NCBI GenBank assembly: GCA_026014665.1
Contig: JAOZHX010000034.1
Location: forward strand, 124,001-188,000
Length of the DNA: 64,000 nucleotides
Direction of reading: 5' to 3'
Source of the DNA: Candidatus Bathyarchaeota archaeon
GTDB taxonomy: Archaea > Thermoproteota > Bathyarchaeia > Bathyarchaeales > Bathycorpusculaceae
The notes beneath the pieces are model-generated. The model saw only the letters and a program-made list of their open reading frames with translations, did not search any database and was not told the DNA's origin. Made by a program: the position numbers and the translations under genes. Positions within the stretch are counted from its first letter, which is position 1. Each line of letters opens with the position of its first letter. Positions 9,311 to 17,823 of this stretch are shown piece after piece.

Positions 9311-9487
9311 GATAGCATGAGTTTGTTTAATAATAAAGTTAACTGTGGAGGCACATTTAGAGTGGTTTGGTGAATTAAAGCAGAAATCTGTTAGGGATTG
9401 GTCATTTGAATAATATGGTTTGCTAGTAATTGGTGAGTTGTTATGCTTAACGACCTGACGTATACCTTGTTTAGGAGTATCTAGCGT

Positions 9488-10792
9488 TTATTTTAGGTGA
9501 CCAGCCAGATTTGTCGGCTCAGCAGGAACGGTGGATGTATTTATTGACGAGTTAAGAAGAGATGGGAGGTCATAGGGATGCTTAACGAAGATGGCACCCA
9601 TCTCTTTAAGTTCTAATATGAGTCGTGTTGCTTCTCCGTTTGTAAAATCTCGTTTTTCAACAGGAACGTCGTCAATAACATAAGTAGGGATACCGCGTTT
9701 GAGTGCTTCTTTTGCGACTTCCAGATTTCTAAGGTTCCCAAAACCAAAGGGAACTGCAGTTACAACCACCATGCTTGCGTTCTCCAACATCTCCAAGTTT
9801 AAGGCATGGGATTTATCAGATATTGGCGAGAAAGGTGCTTCAGTAACCGCGGCGATTTTCAGTAGTTCGCAGGCTTCAAAGTCCGAATCAAGCAGGTTCA
9901 AAACTCCTGCCGTGACATTGTAACCTTCGTCTACGAGGGCTTTCATTAGCAGTGTTCCTGTTCCTGCTCCACAAATCATGTGAACGGTACCTTTCTTTTC
10001 ACAGGAGTTTCTCTTTGGCGAAAGCGGAATAACGTACAGCGAGTTAGTTACTAAATTCTTGCGAACGATAGCATCCACGGCAAAAACGCTGCGTATGTTT
10101 TCGCTGGTTAAAACTTCTTCAGCTTTGCCCAACGCGAACACTTGGCCATCTTTCAACATTAAAATCATATCGCAATATCGCGCAGCCATGTTTAGGTCAT
10201 GAATAACCGCAAGGACCGATAGACCATTTTTTACACATAAGCCCTTAACGAGATCCATAATTTCCAGTTGATTGATAAGGTCTAGATGACTCATGGGTTC
10301 ATCTAAGAGCAGGATTTTTGGTTCCTGGGCTAAGGCACGAGCAAATATCACCCGCTGTCTTTCGCCGCCACTGAGTTCATGTACGGACCTGTCTGCCAAG
10401 TACCAGGTATTGGTTAACTCCATGGCTTTTCGGGCAACTTCCACATCTTTCGGGGTCTCCATTTGAAAACGACCTAAATGTGGGTTTCGTCCCATTAAAA
10501 CAACGTCCATAACAGAAAAGTTGAAGCCGACAGTGCTGTCTTGTGGAACAACAGCCATCTTCTTAGCCACTTCAAGAGGCTTTAGCGAGTAAACATCCGC
10601 TTTATCGATTAAGATGGAGCCAACATGAGGCTTCAGTACTCGGCTGATGCTCCTAAGAAGCGTGGTTTTCCCTGAACCGTTTGGTCCAATGATCCCGATA
10701 AAATCGCCTGTCCTAACTTCCAACTCTATGCCAGAGAGCACTTTCATAGAGCCGTAACGACATTCTACACCATTTACACTTAACGTAACCAT
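9488..10792 (-). CDS. ABC transporter ATPase (iron-complex/cobalamin type) fused to extra C-terminal domain
   Basis: Residues 1-255 form a BtuD/FecE-type ATPase: Walker A GPNGSGKTT near 36, signature LSGGERQR near 137, and Walker B ILLLDEP near 155. It energises import through the permease encoded next (10805-11881). Residues from about 265 form a second domain starting HMICGAGTGTLL and containing LLDSDFEA, VVTAVPFGFGNL and PTYVIDD. This looks like a Rossmann-type nucleotide- or ligand-binding domain. I recall such fused ATPases from other archaea; its role is not established to my knowledge. The gene ends an operon ordered binding protein, permease, ATPase. Start ATG 10792 is 12 bases from the permease stop. 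Confidence 0.92.
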   Translation of the reverse strand: MVTLSVNGVECRYGSMKVLSGIELEVRTGDFIGIIGPNGSGKTTLLRSISRVLKPHVGSILIDKADVYSLKPLEVAKKMAVVPQDSTVGFNFSVMDVVLMGRNPHLGRFQMETPKDVEVARKAMELTNTWYLADRSVHELSGGERQRVIFARALAQEPKILLLDEPMSHLDLINQLEIMDLVKGLCVKNGLSVLAVIHDLNMAARYCDMILMLKDGQVFALGKAEEVLTSENIRSVFAVDAIVRKNLVTNSLYVIPLSPKRNSCEKKGTVHMICGAGTGTLLMKALVDEGYNVTAGVLNLLDSDFEACELLKIAAVTEAPFSPISDKSHALNLEMLENASMVVVTAVPFGFGNLRNLEVAKEALKRGIPTYVIDDVPVEKRDFTNGEATRLILELKEMGAIFVKHPYDLPSLLNSSINTSTVPAEPTNLAGHLK

Positions 10793-10804
10793 GAACTCTC
10801 ACAT

Positions 10805-11881
10805 TCACATTCGATAGCTCAACTTCTTTCGCCTAAGCAGAAAAATAAAGAATGGCCCCCCAGCAAGCGCGGTTATGACCCCCACTGGTAACTCTGCAGC
10901 ACCAGTGAGTATTCTAGCAAGGGCGTCACATGAAACTAGGAAAATGGCTCCGACAATTACAGATGCAGGAAGGAGGATTCGATGGTCGGGTCCGATGACA
11001 AGCCTTGTTATATGAGGAATCATTAAGCCTACAAATCCTATGAGTCCACTTATCGATACTGCTGCCGCAGTCATCATAGAACCTAAAGTCAACAGAATTT
11101 TTTTTGTCCTTTCTGTGTTTACGCCTAAATGCTGAGCAGTGTCTTCGCCTAAGGCAATCATGTTTAAGTCGCGGGCAAAAAAATAAGACAAAAAAATTCC
11201 CACTATGATGAAGGGAAAGATGGACCACCAGTCTCCCCATGTGACGTTTGTTATACCGCCAATAAGCCAGAACACAAGTGCATGCAGTTTGGCGTTAGGG
11301 GCTAAAACCTGCAAAATCTGAAACACTGCTGAAAGGAAAATTGTTATGGCGATTCCAGAGAGCAGCAATGTCATTTCTGGAACCCTTGAGCCTATTCTTG
11401 AAATGTTATAAACGACAAAAACAGTAGCCAAGGCTGCTGCGAACGCAGTGGTTGGGACGATGGGAAAACCCAGCACGCTTAAACCAGAACCAAACACTAT
11501 TGCGATTCCTGCGCCCAATGAGGCGCCAGCGGAAACTCCCAGAACGTAAGGGTCAGCCATAGGGTTCTTAAAAACACCCTGGTATAGCACACCTGCAGTG
11601 GCTAAAGCGGCACCGATAATTACCCCAGCTAATATGCGTGGCAAACGAATGTCGAGGATTATTGCTTGGTTAACAGTCGATACTGAATTTGAGCTAATAC
11701 TACCATTTAAAAAAGGGATTTGTTTGCCTAAAGCAGCAAGGATTTCTGAGAAGGATATTGGGGCGTATCCTACGTTTAGAGAAGCAAGGACTGTGACGAA
11801 CAAAGCTATTATGAGAGCAGTTAGGGTTAGTTGCCAACGTCTCGAGCGTTTCGAGTAGGAAATTTCAATATTGCTCATCAC
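10805..11881 (-). CDS. FecCD/BtuC-family ABC transporter permease
   Basis: This 358-residue polytopic membrane protein has about ten hydrophobic segments. Family signatures are present: LPRILAGVIIGAALATAG near residue 83, GVSAGASLGAG near 125, and the cytoplasmic loop GLIGFVGLMIPHITR near 283, which docks the ATPase. It imports cobalamin, haem or siderophore-type iron complexes together with the neighbouring ATPase and binding protein. The gap to the binding-protein gene is 7 bases, so they are co-transcribed. The sequence alone does not separate BtuC from FecC/D. Confidence 0.93.
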   Translation of the reverse strand: MMSNIEISYSKRSRRWQLTLTALIIALFVTVLASLNVGYAPISFSEILAALGKQIPFLNGSISSNSVSTVNQAIILDIRLPRILAGVIIGAALATAGVLYQGVFKNPMADPYVLGVSAGASLGAGIAIVFGSGLSVLGFPIVPTTAFAAALATVFVVYNISRIGSRVPEMTLLLSGIAITIFLSAVFQILQVLAPNAKLHALVFWLIGGITNVTWGDWWSIFPFIIVGIFLSYFFARDLNMIALGEDTAQHLGVNTERTKKILLTLGSMMTAAAVSISGLIGFVGLMIPHITRLVIGPDHRILLPASVIVGAIFLVSCDALARILTGAAELPVGVITALAGGPFFIFLLRRKKLSYRM

Positions 11882-11888
11882 TTTTCAC

Positions 11889-12884
11889 TCAAGGGTTAGG
11901 GGTAGAGTTGAAGAGTTGTGGGTAGAGGCTTGCTGCTACTGCTCTCACTTGATCGGCGACTCTGCAGCCTGGCTCGTTGAATAGGTCTTGGTCGATGATA
12001 TATATGCGGTTGTTTTTCACTGCGTCGATAGCGCTCCAACCTGGTCTGGCTTTGACGTCTTCTACGCTACCATAGAAGGGGGTTCCCGTACCCATGTTAG
12101 TTGGTAAGAGTATCACGCTTGGGTTCCTTTGAACAATCACTTCTGAGCTGGTAGTCAGATATTCTTGGGACTCATTAGCGAATATGTTAATGCCGCCCGC
12201 CCTTGAAATAACATCGTTTATCCATGAACCTGAGCCCGCACTCATAATGCCTGAGGCGTCACACCACACTTCATAGTAAACAGTGGGCTTTTGAGTTATA
12301 TTTGCTGCTGCGATTCTTGCCTCTATGTCACTGATCTGACTGTTTAAGGTTTGGACTATTTGTGTGGCTCTGTCTTCAGTGCCTGTTGCTTTTCCAATTA
12401 AGGCTATGGTTCGGTAGATGCCTTCTATGCTGGTTGGACCAACAACTATTACCTTGTAGCCCAGTTCCCGCATGTTAGGAATGGATGCATCATTTATGTT
12501 AGTCGAGAATATCAAGTCTGGATTTAAGGAAGCGATAGCCTCCATGTTTGGCGTTGAGAAACCACCGACGCAGGTCATGTTCCCGGCTTCGAACCAAGCT
12601 GAGAAATTGTATGGGTAGTCATCATATTTGGTTACACCTACAACTTTGTCTCCGACGCCTAATTCAAAGAGGATTGGAGTAACACTAGGGGCTAAAGAGA
12701 CTATTCTTTGAGGGATGCCGGTTAAGGTTGTTTGGTATCCTTGGTCATCTACCACAGTTATGCTTTCTTGCTTATGCGAAGCGGGGTTGCTCGCGGAATA
12801 ATAGCCATAAGTTAACGCCGCTAAGACAACTACGATTATAACTACCGTGACTATGATTATGTTTTTTTGCATATCCTTCATCAA
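11889..12884 (-). CDS. ABC transporter substrate-binding protein, BtuF/FecB type
   Basis: This 331-residue protein is anchored by one N-terminal hydrophobic segment (about residues 8-30) and carries a periplasmic-binding fold of two lobes joined by a long helix. The first lobe has RIVSLAPSVTPILFELG near residue 63, then GVTKYDDYP and VGGFSTPN, typical of BtuF-like proteins. It captures the ligand outside the cell and delivers it to the permease encoded 7 bases downstream. The surrounding B12-dependent radical SAM genes favour corrinoid as the ligand, but iron complexes use the same fold. It is the first gene of the operon. A perfect palindrome at 12949-12966 lies just upstream of the probable TATA box (about 12933-12945). 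Confidence 0.93.
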   Translation of the reverse strand: MMKDMQKNIIIVTVVIIVVVLAALTYGYYSASNPASHKQESITVVDDQGYQTTLTGIPQRIVSLAPSVTPILFELGVGDKVVGVTKYDDYPYNFSAWFEAGNMTCVGGFSTPNMEAIASLNPDLIFSTNINDASIPNMRELGYKVIVVGPTSIEGIYRTIALIGKATGTEDRATQIVQTLNSQISDIEARIAAANITQKPTVYYEVWCDASGIMSAGSGSWINDVISRAGGINIFANESQEYLTTSSEVIVQRNPSVILLPTNMGTGTPFYGSVEDVKARPGWSAIDAVKNNRIYIIDQDLFNEPGCRVADQVRAVAASLYPQLFNSTPNP

Positions 12885-12948
12885 CTCTCTTCCTCTTACA
12901 TGGATAATTTAGCCAACCAATTAATACCTCGCCGATTTATTAATTTTC

Positions 12949-12966
12949 GTTTAACTAAAGTTAAAC
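12949..12966. promoter_or_regulatory. perfect 8+8 inverted repeat, candidate operator of the ABC importer
   Basis: GTTTAACT, two A bases, AGTTAAAC form a perfect palindrome 65 bases before the start of the binding-protein gene. An AT-rich box at about 12933-12945 could be its TATA element, putting the palindrome on the upstream side of the promoter. Length and symmetry fit a dimeric regulator, such as a metal-responsive one. The regulator is not in the window. The rest of the 12885-13141 gap contains only a possible 39-aa ORF. Confidence 0.5.
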
Positions 12967-12976
12967 ATAAGTTGAA

Positions 12977-13096
12977 ATGAAACATCGCAACCCCGTAGAA
13001 TTCATCAAAGAGTCGCGGAAGCATTACGCATCTGGCTCCAAATCAGATGCACTCTCAAAATTTCTTACGCACACCAGCCAAGTGAGATATGCTTAA
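12977..13096 (+). CDS. possible 39-aa small protein
   Basis: An ORF of 39 codons (begins MKHRNPVEFIKESRKHYAS) lies in the gap between the importer operon and the next radical SAM gene, on the strand of the latter. There is no clear ribosome binding site, and I do not recognise the product. The stop is 45 bases before ATG 13142, so it could be a leader ORF. Confidence 0.2.
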   Translation: MKHRNPVEFIKESRKHYASGSKSDALSKFLTHTSQVRYA

Positions 13097-13141
13097 TTAA
13101 TTCGGGTTTTAAAAGTATAGCAAAAAGGTGGTCGATTAGGC

Positions 13142-14578
13142 ATGCCTCTTGGAGAAAAGCGACGATTAAAAATTGCACTTATCAGTCCTCCACCGGCTTC
13201 CCAATGGGCATTTGTCGACTACCAAAACCCAACCATTGGCTTGGCTTATTTGGCGGCTGTTTTGGAAAAAGAAGGACATGAAGTCAAGGTGTTTGATTGC
13301 CCACCGTTACACGTGGATTACAGCCAAATTAAGCAGGTTATTGGGCGTTTTCTACCTGACATGGTCGGCATAACTTCCGTTACTGCAACTTTCAACTCAG
13401 CCCTAAAAGTTGCCCAAATAGCAAAACAGGCGCACCCAAACGCTTTTGTTGTTTTAGGGGGGCCTCACGTTACCATCGCTGATGACAGCTTTATTTTGCT
13501 GCATCCTGAAGTTGATGTCGTCGTCAAGGGGGAAGGTGAACAGACCATTCTTGACCTTGCCGCCTACGTCTCCGGCAAAAGAAACCTACAGGATGTTGTT
13601 GGTATAACATTTGCGAAAAACGGTCAATTGACTCATACCCCCAACAGACCCTGCATTCAAAACCTCGACGACCTCCCATTTCCAGCTTGGCATCTTTTCC
13701 CTCTAATCAAATACCGAATATTCCACAAAATCGGGGTTCCTATGCTGACCAGCCGAGGCTGCGGCTCCAATTGCAGTTTTTGTTTGATCCCAAGAACGGC
13801 TGGCACCACCTTTAGGGCAAGAACGCCAGCAAGCGTCGCCAAGGAAATGGAGTACGTTAAACAACAGTATCACGCGGACTTTGTGACTTTCAACGATGAA
13901 ATCTTTACGTACGATAAAGAACATGTTTTGGGAATCTGCCAAGAAATAAAGCAACGCAAAATCAAGTTGCCATGGGATTGCCAAACAAGACCTGATTTGA
14001 TTTCAAAAGAACTCCTGCAAACGATGAAATCTGCAAATTGTCAATCTATAAATTTCGGCATTGAATCCGGGAGCCAAAAAATGCTAAACATCATGAGAAA
14101 ACCAGCGACTGTTGAGCAGAACACATTAGCCATTAGCTGGGCTAAAGAGGCAGGGTTATCGGTAACGGTCTCGTTGGTTTTAGGCTATCCTGGAGAAACC
14201 CAAGAAACACTGATGCAGACCATCGATTTCATCAAAAAAAACAAGCCCGACGACCTCTATCTTTTTTTGGCAACGCCCTTCCCAAGCACACCGTTGCGCG
14301 ATGCTGTTACCGATCTGGGTTGGAAGATGTCACAAGACTGGAACAGCTACGAAATGCAAACTGCGAGCTTCGAAAATCCACTCATACCGTTTGAACAGAT
14401 AAACAAAGCCCGAGAAATATTTTACAACCAGCTGTATTCGCCCCAATACATCATTCGCCACTGGTTTAAAGGAACCATATACAGCAAGGTTATGGTTGAA
14501 AATGGATTGCATCAACTTTTGTGGAGATTCAAGCTTCCCTGGCTTTCTTCAAACTTTAAGCGCTTAGTCCGATTATAA
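13142..14578 (+). CDS. B12-binding domain radical SAM protein
   Basis: This protein is 478 residues long. The N-terminal cobalamin-binding domain contains LISPPPAS, FDCPPLH and GGPHVTI. The radical SAM domain has RGCGSNCSFC near residues 205-214. Its C-terminus (YSPQYIIRHWFKGTIYSK) matches the protein at 6440-7912, so the two are paralogues separated by the ABC importer operon. The start ATG 13142 follows AAAAGGTGG at a suitable distance. A TATA-like TTTTAAAAGTA lies about 30 bases upstream. The catalysed reaction is unknown. Confidence 0.93.
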   Translation: MPLGEKRRLKIALISPPPASQWAFVDYQNPTIGLAYLAAVLEKEGHEVKVFDCPPLHVDYSQIKQVIGRFLPDMVGITSVTATFNSALKVAQIAKQAHPNAFVVLGGPHVTIADDSFILLHPEVDVVVKGEGEQTILDLAAYVSGKRNLQDVVGITFAKNGQLTHTPNRPCIQNLDDLPFPAWHLFPLIKYRIFHKIGVPMLTSRGCGSNCSFCLIPRTAGTTFRARTPASVAKEMEYVKQQYHADFVTFNDEIFTYDKEHVLGICQEIKQRKIKLPWDCQTRPDLISKELLQTMKSANCQSINFGIESGSQKMLNIMRKPATVEQNTLAISWAKEAGLSVTVSLVLGYPGETQETLMQTIDFIKKNKPDDLYLFLATPFPSTPLRDAVTDLGWKMSQDWNSYEMQTASFENPLIPFEQINKAREIFYNQLYSPQYIIRHWFKGTIYSKVMVENGLHQLLWRFKLPWLSSNFKRLVRL

Positions 14579-14599
14579 AATAAAAAAATATAGAAACAA

Positions 14600-14617
14600 C
14601 CTTTTTCGGATTTTTTT
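14600..14617 (+). terminator. T-rich terminator after radical SAM gene
   Basis: CCTTTTTCGG followed by seven T bases lies 22 bases after the stop at 14578. It sits back to back with the terminator of the convergent gene. Confidence 0.5.
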
Positions 14618-14634
14618 AAAAAAAGAAAGGAGGG
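14618..14634 (-). terminator. C/T-run terminator of beta-propeller gene
   Basis: On the minus strand this reads CCCTCCTTTCTTTTTTT, 31 bases after the stop codon. The same arrangement of a C-rich run then TTC then six or seven T bases recurs after the other large beta-propeller genes. Confidence 0.55.
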
Positions 14635-14664
14635 AAAAAATTGTTTTGGTCGTCGTTTGTCTGC

Positions 14665-17520
14665 TTATGCTCGTTTTCTCATCATAAGTAGCCCAAGAAC
14701 GATGGCTACAACTATGATAAGGACGAAGAGACCAGCTATTGCTGGGAGGAAGTATAGGTCAGCTGCTGATTGAGGCGGGGTTGAAGGAGGTGTTGCTGTC
14801 GGGGCTGCGGCGTTTATAACGAACGTTGATTCAGCTTTGGATGGCCAGTAAGCGCCTGAACCGTCGAATGAGGCAATCACTGTGTACAAACCTGGACCTG
14901 CCGTTGTCATGTCTGGCGTTATCTGGAAGGCGTAGACTCCGTTGGCATCGCTATGGGTTGTTCCTACGTTGTTGATGTTTCCGTTGGGGTCAATGATAGT
15001 TAATGAAACGTCGACACCGACTGCATCGCTGGGTCTTGGATTCTGGTAGTAGACGTATTCCATCCATTTGGTTTGGCTTGAGTCGCTGACTGCTGGGACA
15101 CCGTTGGGGAAGCGCAGAGCTATTCCGGATTGCTTTGTGCCTGGGGAAATATCGGTTACCATTCCTTGTATGGCTAAGCTTTGTCCTTGCATGACACCGT
15201 TGAGTGGAGTTTGCAGCGTTGTTTGAGTTGGCCCTTTACCGAAAGCATAGATTTGATTGTCGAATTCGTTCAATGAAACAAGGTATCCATTGGCAACTGC
15301 GAGGGTTCCGCCTTTGAAGAAGGTAATGTTCCAAAGTTGGTCTCCTGTCAATGCGTTGAAGGCCTGCAAGTATTCAGCCGTTTCAAGGTTCGGTCCAGGG
15401 CTGTGTTCTGCACTGCTGGTGAAGACTACGTTTGACGAGAATGCTGACACTGATGCCGGAGCATATGCCCAGTAACCATCATAACCCATTGGAGCTGAAT
15501 TGTAAGTGAACAGCAAGTCACCGTTTGTAACGTTGTAGGCATATACTTTTCCACCTGTGCCAGATGCGTCGCCGCTGTAGAGGATGCCGTTATAGATGCC
15601 GCCGCTGATGCCGTACATGTGGTTAGTGGTTTCCGGCACTTTAGTAGTCCATATTTGTTCGCCAGTCTTTGTACTAAAGCCCATCCAGATTCGTGTTTCT
15701 TTCTGCATCATCGCAAAGACGCCGTTTCCCAAGTTGTTCTGGCTGAACCACATGGTTAGGTTTCCTGGTCGTGGTGCTGTCACTGACCACAGAACTTTGC
15801 CTGCGTTGTCTGGTCCGATGCCTATGGCGTACTGAACATAGTTAGCTGGTGTTGGATAGGATGCTGTGCCCAGAGTGTTTGGCAACGTGCTGTATATGAG
15901 TTCTTGGTCTGCTTGGTCTACTGCGAAGAGTAATGGTGAAGTTGGAGTGTTGGGTATGGTACCGGTGATGTTGTAGACTGTGTTGCCATAGACTCTTGCG
16001 TCGATTTGAGCGCCCAGTGCAGGTCTATAGAACCAATAGCTGTTTGATGAGCTTCCGTAGTTCACTGAACCGTTTCTTATTAGCGCGGCTGTTTGATACT
16101 GGTTAACAAAGACTGCGGTGCTATTCCAGATGGTCAACGTTTTGGTGACGTTGCTGACTGTGTAAATCAATATGTTTCCCATTTGGTCAGTTGATAAAGA
16201 TGGGGAACCGAATGTAGTAACGTAACCTGGGACGTTCCAGAGGTTGCATATCCAGTTGCCGGTGAAGGGGTCAAATGCTGACCAGACGGTCGATCCGTTG
16301 TATGCTGTCCAGATTGCCCATAGAGTGTTGATTGTGCCGTGTTGGTTGGGTGATTCAAAGTCCATTTCTTGTCCGAAGGTGAGTTGTGGGTAACTGTTTT
16401 TGTTGAAGCTGCCTATCTGAATCGGGTTTGGACTGTAGCCTGATCCCATGTTGACTGTGCTTTGCCAAGCTGCACTACCGTTTTGGTACCAAACATCTTG
16501 TCCAGTTCTTAGATCAACGCATTTAAAGCCATATTCTGGTGGGTTGGGTGTGTTGTAGTAGAGGTATCCGTTCATGATGATGCAGTTTGCAAACATTGTC
16601 TCGTATGATTGGTAGCCGTAGTAGTTATCTCCGCCATTGAGAAGTTGCTGTGGGTTTCCTGCGACTCCTCCGAAATTGATGGGTTTAGACCATGCAATGT
16701 GAGCGGTTGTTGGTGGTTGCATGTAGTCGTTTATGATTCCGCCGATGTTATTCGGTGGAATTTGGGTGCCTTGGTAGTTAGGTGCAATTCCTTGACCTAG
16801 CCAGTCGCCAGTTATATAAGCCCAGTTTGAGTGACCGGCTTGGCTAACTGGTTGAGTCCAGTATTCAACTGGCAATGGATAGACGGTTTCAGTTGGAATC
16901 GGTTCTTCTTGTACAGTGACTGTCACAGGGTCAGATATGCTTGCACTGTAGTATCGGTGCCAGTTTGCGCCTGCAATAACGTAAGCGTAGCCGACTGAGA
17001 TTGGAACGTTGTTAGCTGTTGCGTAAGCTTGAGCATTAGCGAGTTGTGTCGGAGTAAGATTGGCTACTGCTGCTGGGTCAACACCGTTGGGTGTTTCATC
17101 GATGAGTTTTCCAGCTGTGAATCCTTGGAATGTATAGTTGCCCGCTACATTCGGAGTGTATGAAGCGAAAATGTCACCCACCGGGTCTGAGGTATAGGGT
17201 CCTAGCGTAGTGTTTGTTCCGTCTGGTGCAGTTACTACTGCCCACATACTCCAGCGGTCACCGTATGCTCCGCTTGCGGTTGGAGGCAGGTTGGCTGTCC
17301 AGACAAAGACACTGATAGTTTGGCCGACACCTACTGGATTTGGAAATGCGTTAATGTATGTCCACTGCGGAATGACTAGAGTTGGTGTGACTGTTTGCCC
17401 CATTGTATGCGGTATAATCATGGCGAAAATGCTTATAGCGAGAAGCAGAATCAATGCGATTGCGGTTACAGCAGATTTGTTCCGAGAGAATTTTTTATTC
17501 ATAGCCATTAGTTTTGACAT
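14665..17520 (-). CDS. large surface PQQ-like beta-propeller protein, C-terminally anchored
   Basis: This protein of about 951 residues is exported by an N-terminal signal segment. It has an Ig-like N-terminal domain (VGVGQTISVFVW, then GAYGDRW), then a propeller region with repeated motifs (YWTQPVSQ, ESPNQHG, KTGEQIWTT). A second Ig-like domain near the C-terminus carries KWMEYVYYQNPRP and SGAYWPSK, and a membrane helix ends in MMRKRA, so the bulk is displayed outside the cell. I chose ATG 17520 because GGAGAAAAAACACTA precedes it. The longer frame from 17550 would run into a leader hairpin (17547-17565). Its nearest relative is the broken neighbour at 17824-20522. No enzyme activity can be assigned; a cell-surface binding or adhesion role is inference. 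Confidence 0.9.
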   Translation of the reverse strand: MSKLMAMNKKFSRNKSAVTAIALILLLAISIFAMIIPHTMGQTVTPTLVIPQWTYINAFPNPVGVGQTISVFVWTANLPPTASGAYGDRWSMWAVVTAPDGTNTTLGPYTSDPVGDIFASYTPNVAGNYTFQGFTAGKLIDETPNGVDPAAVANLTPTQLANAQAYATANNVPISVGYAYVIAGANWHRYYSASISDPVTVTVQEEPIPTETVYPLPVEYWTQPVSQAGHSNWAYITGDWLGQGIAPNYQGTQIPPNNIGGIINDYMQPPTTAHIAWSKPINFGGVAGNPQQLLNGGDNYYGYQSYETMFANCIIMNGYLYYNTPNPPEYGFKCVDLRTGQDVWYQNGSAAWQSTVNMGSGYSPNPIQIGSFNKNSYPQLTFGQEMDFESPNQHGTINTLWAIWTAYNGSTVWSAFDPFTGNWICNLWNVPGYVTTFGSPSLSTDQMGNILIYTVSNVTKTLTIWNSTAVFVNQYQTAALIRNGSVNYGSSSNSYWFYRPALGAQIDARVYGNTVYNITGTIPNTPTSPLLFAVDQADQELIYSTLPNTLGTASYPTPANYVQYAIGIGPDNAGKVLWSVTAPRPGNLTMWFSQNNLGNGVFAMMQKETRIWMGFSTKTGEQIWTTKVPETTNHMYGISGGIYNGILYSGDASGTGGKVYAYNVTNGDLLFTYNSAPMGYDGYWAYAPASVSAFSSNVVFTSSAEHSPGPNLETAEYLQAFNALTGDQLWNITFFKGGTLAVANGYLVSLNEFDNQIYAFGKGPTQTTLQTPLNGVMQGQSLAIQGMVTDISPGTKQSGIALRFPNGVPAVSDSSQTKWMEYVYYQNPRPSDAVGVDVSLTIIDPNGNINNVGTTHSDANGVYAFQITPDMTTAGPGLYTVIASFDGSGAYWPSKAESTFVINAAAPTATPPSTPPQSAADLYFLPAIAGLFVLIIVVAIVLGLLMMRKRA

Positions 17521-17546
17521 TAGTGTTTTTTCTCCAAAATTTTTCA

Positions 17547-17565
17547 GCATACTTTTTAGGTATGC
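17547..17565 (-). promoter_or_regulatory. 5'-terminal leader hairpin of beta-propeller gene
   Basis: A perfect 6-bp stem (GCATAC / GTATGC) with a 7-base loop lies 27 bases before ATG 17520. A TATA-like TTTAAAA at 17591-17597 predicts transcription starting near 17568, so the mRNA would begin with this hairpin. Four other genes of the family have a different stem in the same position. The remaining bases up to 17787 show no gene. Confidence 0.55.
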
Positions 17566-17787
17566 GTAATGGATACCACCGTTTTGCCCCTTTAAAAGGC
17601 TTTCCCCAAATTAAATTCACGCTTGGTCTAAAGAACTCGAAATAGGTATGAACGTTAATTACGAGCTTACAAAAATTGCTATTCATATCATAAGAGAAAG
17701 CTAAAACCAGTTGTTCTGGTGCGATAAGGCTGCCTTCATGCTTTCAAACTAAACTACTCTATCCAAATTCTCTGATTGTTACTTATT

Positions 17788-17801
17788 AAAAAAAGAGGGG
17801 G
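17788..17801 (-). terminator. C/T-run terminator of the broken beta-propeller gene
   Basis: Minus-strand CCCCCTCTTTTTTT starts 23 bases after the stop codon and matches the pattern after the sister genes. Confidence 0.55.
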
Positions 17802-17823
17802 TGAATTGGATTACTCTTTTTTC

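Noticed and set aside
12885-13141. Cobalamin riboswitch upstream of the BtuF-like gene.
   Set aside because: No B12-box-like sequence or suitable fold is visible; only a DNA palindrome and an ordinary promoter.
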